Source: Prevotellaceae bacterium (GTDB taxonomy: Bacteria > Bacteroidota > Bacteroidia > Bacteroidales > Bacteroidaceae). Taken from it: a stretch of DNA of 9,312 nt. The DNA is taken from positions 1-9,312 of the forward strand of contig CAJPLH010000071.1 of NCBI GenBank assembly GCA_905371275.1, read 5' to 3'. Below, piece after piece: positions 6,045-9,312 of this stretch (within the stretch, counting starts at the first letter, position 1; each line of letters begins with the position of its first letter). The notes under the pieces were generated by a model. That model did not search any database. It saw only the letters and a list, made by a program, of their open reading frames with translations, and had not been told where the DNA came from. The position numbers were made by a program, and so were the translations under genes.

Positions 6045-7301
6045 ATGTCAGAAACAACTCCTCTTCTCACCCCAACGCGAAAAGTCATTGCAGGTATGCA
6101 ATTTCTTTTTGTCGCTTTCGGTGCCACTGTGCTTGTCCCCCTTTTGGTGGGTCTTGACCCTTCAACAGCTTTGTTCTCGGCAGGCGTTGGCACACTTATT
6201 TTTCATCTTGTCACGAAAGGCAAAGTTCCTATCTTCCTCGGTAGTAGCTTTGCCTTTATTGCTCCCATCGTGAGCGCTACAAAAATCTACGGTTTGCAAG
6301 GCGCACTCTTCGGACTTCTGGGAGTGGGATTTGTCTATTTTGCCATGTCGGCACTCATTCGCGCTTTCGGCACGAAGTTCATTTCCCGACTATTCCCCCC
6401 CATCGTCATTGGTCCCATCATCATGCTCATCGGGCTGTCTTTGGCACCCGCAGCCGTGAAGATGGCTCAATCAAATTGGTTGCTTGCGCTCATTTCGCTC
6501 GCTACCGCCATTTGCGTGACGCTCTATGCCAAAGGCTTGGTGAAACTCATCCCCATCTTCCTCGGCATCATCGTGGGATATGTGGCTGACCTCTTGTTGC
6601 ACGGCGCGGGACTCAGCGACGGCATCGACTTTAAACTCATTGCAGACGCACCCTGGTTTGCACTTCCCCAAATCCACCTCCCCTCCACTTTCTCTTGGGA
6701 ACCCATCCTCTTTATGATTCCCGTAGCCATTGCCCCCGTGATTGAGCACATCGGCGACGTCTACGTGGTGAACAACGTAGTGGGTAAGAACTTTGTGAAA
6801 GACCCTGGTTTGCACCGCACTATGCTCGGCGATGGTTTGGCTTGCGTCTTCGCAGCACTCGTGGGAGGTCCTCCCGTGACCACTTATTCTGAAGTGACTG
6901 GGGCCATGTCTTTGACCAAAATCACAGCTCCTGTGGTGTTCCGCATCGCAGCCGTAACCGGTATTGTGTTCTCTCTCATCGGCAAAGTGAGTGCTTTGCT
7001 TCGCAGCATCGACCAAGCCATCCTCGGTGGCATCATGCTGTTGCTCTTTGGCACTATCGCAGGTGCTGGTATTTCTAGTATGTTGCACAGCAAGGTCAAT
7101 CTCGCTTCTTCGCGCAACGTGGTGATTATCTCTGTCACCCTCACTACGGGTATCGGTGGAGCCTCTCTCTCTTGGGGTAACTTCTCTCTCGCCGGCATTG
7201 GACTCTCCGCCATCATCGCAGTGGTGCTCAACCTCGTTCTCCCCGAACGTGCAGAAGACCGTGTGGAAACGCCAGAACCCGAGCACAACGAGGGCAAATA
7301 A
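6045..7301 (+). CDS. uraA: Uracil/xanthine-type NCS2 permease (UraA-like)
   Basis: This inner-membrane nucleobase:proton symporter of the NCS2/NAT superfamily is 418 aa, close to the 429 aa of E. coli UraA, with the expected dense pattern of membrane helices. Family blocks are IFLGSSFAFIAP (63-74), FPPIVIGPIIMLIGLSLA (117-134), APVIEHIGDVYVVNN (230-244), DPGLHRTMLGDG (253-264) and GGPPVTTYSEVTGA (274-287). Glu234 matches the conserved UraA Glu241, and Glu283 matches Glu290. At the UraA His245 position there is Asp238, as in the XanQ motif ETxGD. The Asn that usually follows the second Glu is Val284. Uracil is therefore the leading but not certain substrate, and xanthine is possible. The C-terminus is polar and acidic. 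ATG 6045 has an AT-rich upstream stretch and no obvious Shine-Dalgarno, as is usual in Bacteroidota. It is probably co-transcribed with the DUF5020 gene 60 bases downstream. Confidence 0.92.
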   Translation: MSETTPLLTPTRKVIAGMQFLFVAFGATVLVPLLVGLDPSTALFSAGVGTLIFHLVTKGKVPIFLGSSFAFIAPIVSATKIYGLQGALFGLLGVGFVYFAMSALIRAFGTKFISRLFPPIVIGPIIMLIGLSLAPAAVKMAQSNWLLALISLATAICVTLYAKGLVKLIPIFLGIIVGYVADLLLHGAGLSDGIDFKLIADAPWFALPQIHLPSTFSWEPILFMIPVAIAPVIEHIGDVYVVNNVVGKNFVKDPGLHRTMLGDGLACVFAALVGGPPVTTYSEVTGAMSLTKITAPVVFRIAAVTGIVFSLIGKVSALLRSIDQAILGGIMLLLFGTIAGAGISSMLHSKVNLASSRNVVIISVTLTTGIGGASLSWGNFSLAGIGLSAIIAVVLNLVLPERAEDRVETPEPEHNEGK

Positions 7302-7361
7302 CCTCCCTTGAATTATCCCTCATTCCCTCTTTCATCGCAATCAATAACCTATTTACTCAAT

Positions 7362-8069
7362 ATGTTCCGTAAACTCTTCCTTCTCGCTGCTTTTCTCCTC
7401 ACCGCAGGCGTGGCAGTTCAAGCGCAAAACATCCAGTTCCACTACGATTTCGGTAGTCATTTGTATAAGACAGAAAGTACGCGCCCCAAGCTCACCACCA
7501 CTGTCGAAATGTTCCGTCCCGACAAATGGGGTAACACTTTCTTCTTCGTTGATATGAACTATGTTGAAGAAGGTGTCAACTTGGCTTATTGGGAAATATC
7601 TCGTGAAATAAAGTTGGGCAATTCTCCCTTCTTGGCTCACGTGGAATACAATGGTGGTTTGACCAATGGTTTCTCTTTCAATCACAACTATCTCGCTGGT
7701 GTCACCTACGCGTGGAATCGTCCCGATTTCCAAGCTGGTTTCACTGTGACTCCCATGTTCAAGTATTTGGCTAAGCAAAAAAGCCCTGCTTCATGGCAGC
7801 TCACCGGTACTTGGTACTACCATTTCGCCAATGGTTTGATGACCACCAATGGTTTTGCTGATATTTGGGGTGATCGCAACTATGTTACTGGCAAGAACAA
7901 TGTTATCTTCCTCACCGAACCTCAACTTTGGGTAAATCTTAACAAGGTGAAGGGCGTAGATCCCAACTTCAACTTGAGCATTGGTACAGAAGTTGAGATC
8001 AGCCACAACTTTGCTGTGGGTGGTGAACTCATCGTCAATCCCACACTTGCTGCTAAGTGGACGTTCTAA
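7362..8069 (+). CDS. DUF5020-type, Tsx-like outer-membrane beta-barrel protein
   Basis: This 235-aa protein has a clear signal peptide (MFRKLFLLAAFLLTAGVAVQA, cleavage likely after Ala21 before QNIQ). The mature part has alternating hydrophobic/polar strands rich in aromatic residues and Asn/Gly turns, ending in AAKWTF, a terminal Phe typical of outer-membrane barrel signals. It resembles the Bacteroidota family DUF5020, related to the nucleoside channel Tsx. FFFVDMNYVEEGVNLAYWEISREI (61-84) and FADIWGDRNYVTG (165-177) recall the Tsx pattern. Both calls are from memory, without a search. The ATG at 7362 is preferred over a TTG at 7308, since only the former puts the basic-hydrophobic signal at the N-terminus. 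It follows the UraA-like permease by 60 bases with no visible terminator and precedes another NCS2 permease. That context supports a role in passing nucleosides or bases across the outer membrane, which is inference. Confidence 0.8.
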   Translation: MFRKLFLLAAFLLTAGVAVQAQNIQFHYDFGSHLYKTESTRPKLTTTVEMFRPDKWGNTFFFVDMNYVEEGVNLAYWEISREIKLGNSPFLAHVEYNGGLTNGFSFNHNYLAGVTYAWNRPDFQAGFTVTPMFKYLAKQKSPASWQLTGTWYYHFANGLMTTNGFADIWGDRNYVTGKNNVIFLTEPQLWVNLNKVKGVDPNFNLSIGTEVEISHNFAVGGELIVNPTLAAKWTF

Positions 8070-8102
8070 ACTAAAACGCCAGAGCGCAAACGAACAACAA
8101 CT

Positions 8103-8145
8103 CAGCATTCCTGACTTATTCCCTGAGGAAGTTTCAGGAATGCTG
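8103..8145 (+). terminator. Stem-loop terminator after the DUF5020 gene
   Basis: A perfect 12-bp inverted repeat CAGCATTCCTGA (8103-8114) / TCAGGAATGCTG (8134-8145) begins 33 bases after the stop codon. Inside it is a smaller TTCC/GGAA stem with a CTGA loop (8119-8130). A short T-rich stretch follows (TTTTCTCTCCTTCTC from 8150), slightly displaced from the stem. The stem strength and position favour a plus-strand terminator; the imperfect T tract limits certainty. Confidence 0.7.
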
Positions 8146-8266
8146 CTGATTTTCTCTCCTTCTCATTGGCTAGATCAATGCGGATAGGCTTCAGCCCTTT
8201 CAAGCACTATCTTGCTAGCTGGTGGCACTTTTGATTATTCATTCACTCATCAACCATACATTTCGT
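8146..8266 (+). promoter_or_regulatory. Short region expected to hold the promoter of the purine permease
   Basis: These 121 bases separate the stem-loop terminator from the next start codon, so the next gene should have its own promoter here. The best -7-like sequence is CACTTTTG at 8226-8233, one base off TAnnTTTG, but there is no well-placed -33 TTTG. The pick is weak and could be wrong. Confidence 0.3.
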
Positions 8267-9312
8267 ATGCAATTCCTTTATCGCCTCGTAGGTTTTGATC
8301 CTACAAAACACAATCTTCGCACAGAGTTGTTGGCTGGTCTCACCACCTTCCTCACCATGGGCTACATCCTTGCGGTGAACCCCGACATTTTGGCTAACAC
8401 CGGCATGGAGAAAGGTGCTGTCTTCACGGCAACCGCTTTGGCTTCTGCCATCGGCACACTCCTTATCGCCTTCATGGCGAAGCTTCCCTTTGCACAAGCT
8501 CCGGGCATGGGTATCAACGCCTTCTTCGCCTTCACTCTCTGCCTCACTATGGGCTACACTTGGCAGCAATCGCTCGCTGCTGTCTTCATCGAAGGACTCA
8601 TCTTCATTGTGCTCACAGCTTTCAATGTGCGCGAACAGATTGTGAACTGCATCCCCAAGAGTTTGCGTTTCGCCATCTCCGCCGGTATTGGTTTCTTCAT
8701 CGCCTTCGTGGGTTTGAAAAACTCAGGCATCATCGTAGCCAATGACGCCACACTTGTTTCTCTCGGTCACTTCAACGCCACCTCCTCTTTGGCTTGCTTG
8801 GGTATCATTTTAAGTGCCGTATTGATGAAACTTCGCGTGCGTGGTGCTCTCTTCTACAGCATCATCATCTGTACCCTCATCGGCATTCCTTTGGGAGTTA
8901 CCAAAATCGGTGCTGACTTCACTCCCATCAGTATGCCACATAGCATCGCTCCCACTTTCCTGCAAATGGATTTCAGCAAAGTATTGAGTGGCGATATGAT
9001 TCTCACCATTTTGGTGCTCGTCTTCATCGACATCTTCAACACCATCGGCACATTGATTGGTGCAGCTGCGAAGACTGAAATGATGGACGAAGCTGGCAAC
9101 GTGAAAAACATCAAGGGAGCTATGATGGCCGACGCCGTTGCCACCAGCGTTGGTGCGGTATTGGGCACATCCACTGTCACCACTTTCGTGGAAAGTTCTG
9201 CTGGTATTGCAGAAGGCGGACGCACAGGTATGACAGCCTTCTCCACGGCCTTCTTCTTCCTCCTCGCACTCTTCCTCTCTCCTTTGTTCTTGCTCATCCC
9301 CTCTGCAGCCAC
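8267..9312 (+). CDS. AzgA/PbuG-type NCS2 purine permease (3' truncated by window end)
   Basis: From ATG 8267 the frame stays open to the window end, giving 348 residues; relatives are about 430-450 aa, so roughly 80-100 C-terminal residues are missing. The family blocks are clear: TELLAGLTTFLTMGYILAVNP (19-39), FAQAPGMGINAFFAFT (75-90), FIDIFNTIGTLIG (253-265) with membrane Asp255, and GTSTVTTFVESSAGIAEGG (300-318) with Glu309. These mark the hypoxanthine/adenine/guanine branch of NCS2 rather than the uracil branch at 6045. The protein should be an inner-membrane proton-coupled purine importer. The exact base cannot be read from the sequence. It is on the same strand as the DUF5020 gene but behind a strong stem-loop, so it is probably a separate transcription unit. 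Confidence 0.93.
   Translation, partial: MQFLYRLVGFDPTKHNLRTELLAGLTTFLTMGYILAVNPDILANTGMEKGAVFTATALASAIGTLLIAFMAKLPFAQAPGMGINAFFAFTLCLTMGYTWQQSLAAVFIEGLIFIVLTAFNVREQIVNCIPKSLRFAISAGIGFFIAFVGLKNSGIIVANDATLVSLGHFNATSSLACLGIILSAVLMKLRVRGALFYSIIICTLIGIPLGVTKIGADFTPISMPHSIAPTFLQMDFSKVLSGDMILTILVLVFIDIFNTIGTLIGAAAKTEMMDEAGNVKNIKGAMMADAVATSVGAVLGTSTVTTFVESSAGIAEGGRTGMTAFSTAFFFLLALFLSPLFLLIPSAA

Noticed and set aside
6471..7286. Minus-strand open frame (271 codons) opposite the UraA-like permease
   Set aside because: Its translation is dominated by His, Glu, Asp, Gly and Arg, as expected from the antisense of a membrane protein gene; the plus-strand permease explains the region.

Overview
The window looks like chromosomal DNA of a Bacteroidota member, most likely Prevotellaceae-like. 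This is an inference from three things: the CysRS sequence (opening MALQIYNTL, KMGKS loop), Bacteroidota-type promoters (-33 TTTG, -7 TAnnTTTG), and the absence of clear Shine-Dalgarno sequences before strong ORFs. I see no tRNA or rRNA gene, CRISPR array, insertion sequence or phage gene.

Left half. A plus-strand ORF ends at 59 and shows only its hydrophobic C-terminus. It converges on a minus-strand run read from right to left: an exported GH33 sialidase (4277-2910), cysteinyl-tRNA synthetase cysS (2844-1348), and the bifunctional riboflavin enzyme ribD (1225-152). The sialidase has a well-formed Bacteroidota promoter at 4402-4433. No convincing promoter or intrinsic terminator separates it from cysS, so the three may be partly co-transcribed. 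A long hairpin sits just after the cysS stop and pairs better as minus-strand RNA than as plus-strand RNA.

Right half. A 462-base divergent intergenic region separates the sialidase from a plus-strand, roughly eight-helix membrane protein of unknown function (4740-5696). A 348-base gap follows, holding a good promoter and five imperfect copies of an approximately 22-base repeat just upstream of a uracil/xanthine-type NCS2 permease (6045-7301). Sixty bases later comes a small outer-membrane beta-barrel protein of the DUF5020/Tsx-like type (7362-8069). A strong stem-loop terminator follows, then an AzgA/PbuG-type purine permease (8267 to the window end, truncated).

The most coherent reading of the right half is a nucleobase/nucleoside uptake locus: an outer-membrane Tsx-like channel placed between two inner-membrane NCS2 permeases, one pyrimidine/xanthine-like and one purine-like. 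The repeat array in the permease leader and the pairing of DUF5020 with NCS2 transporters are the observations most worth following up. Nothing here is a clear new defence or mobile system.
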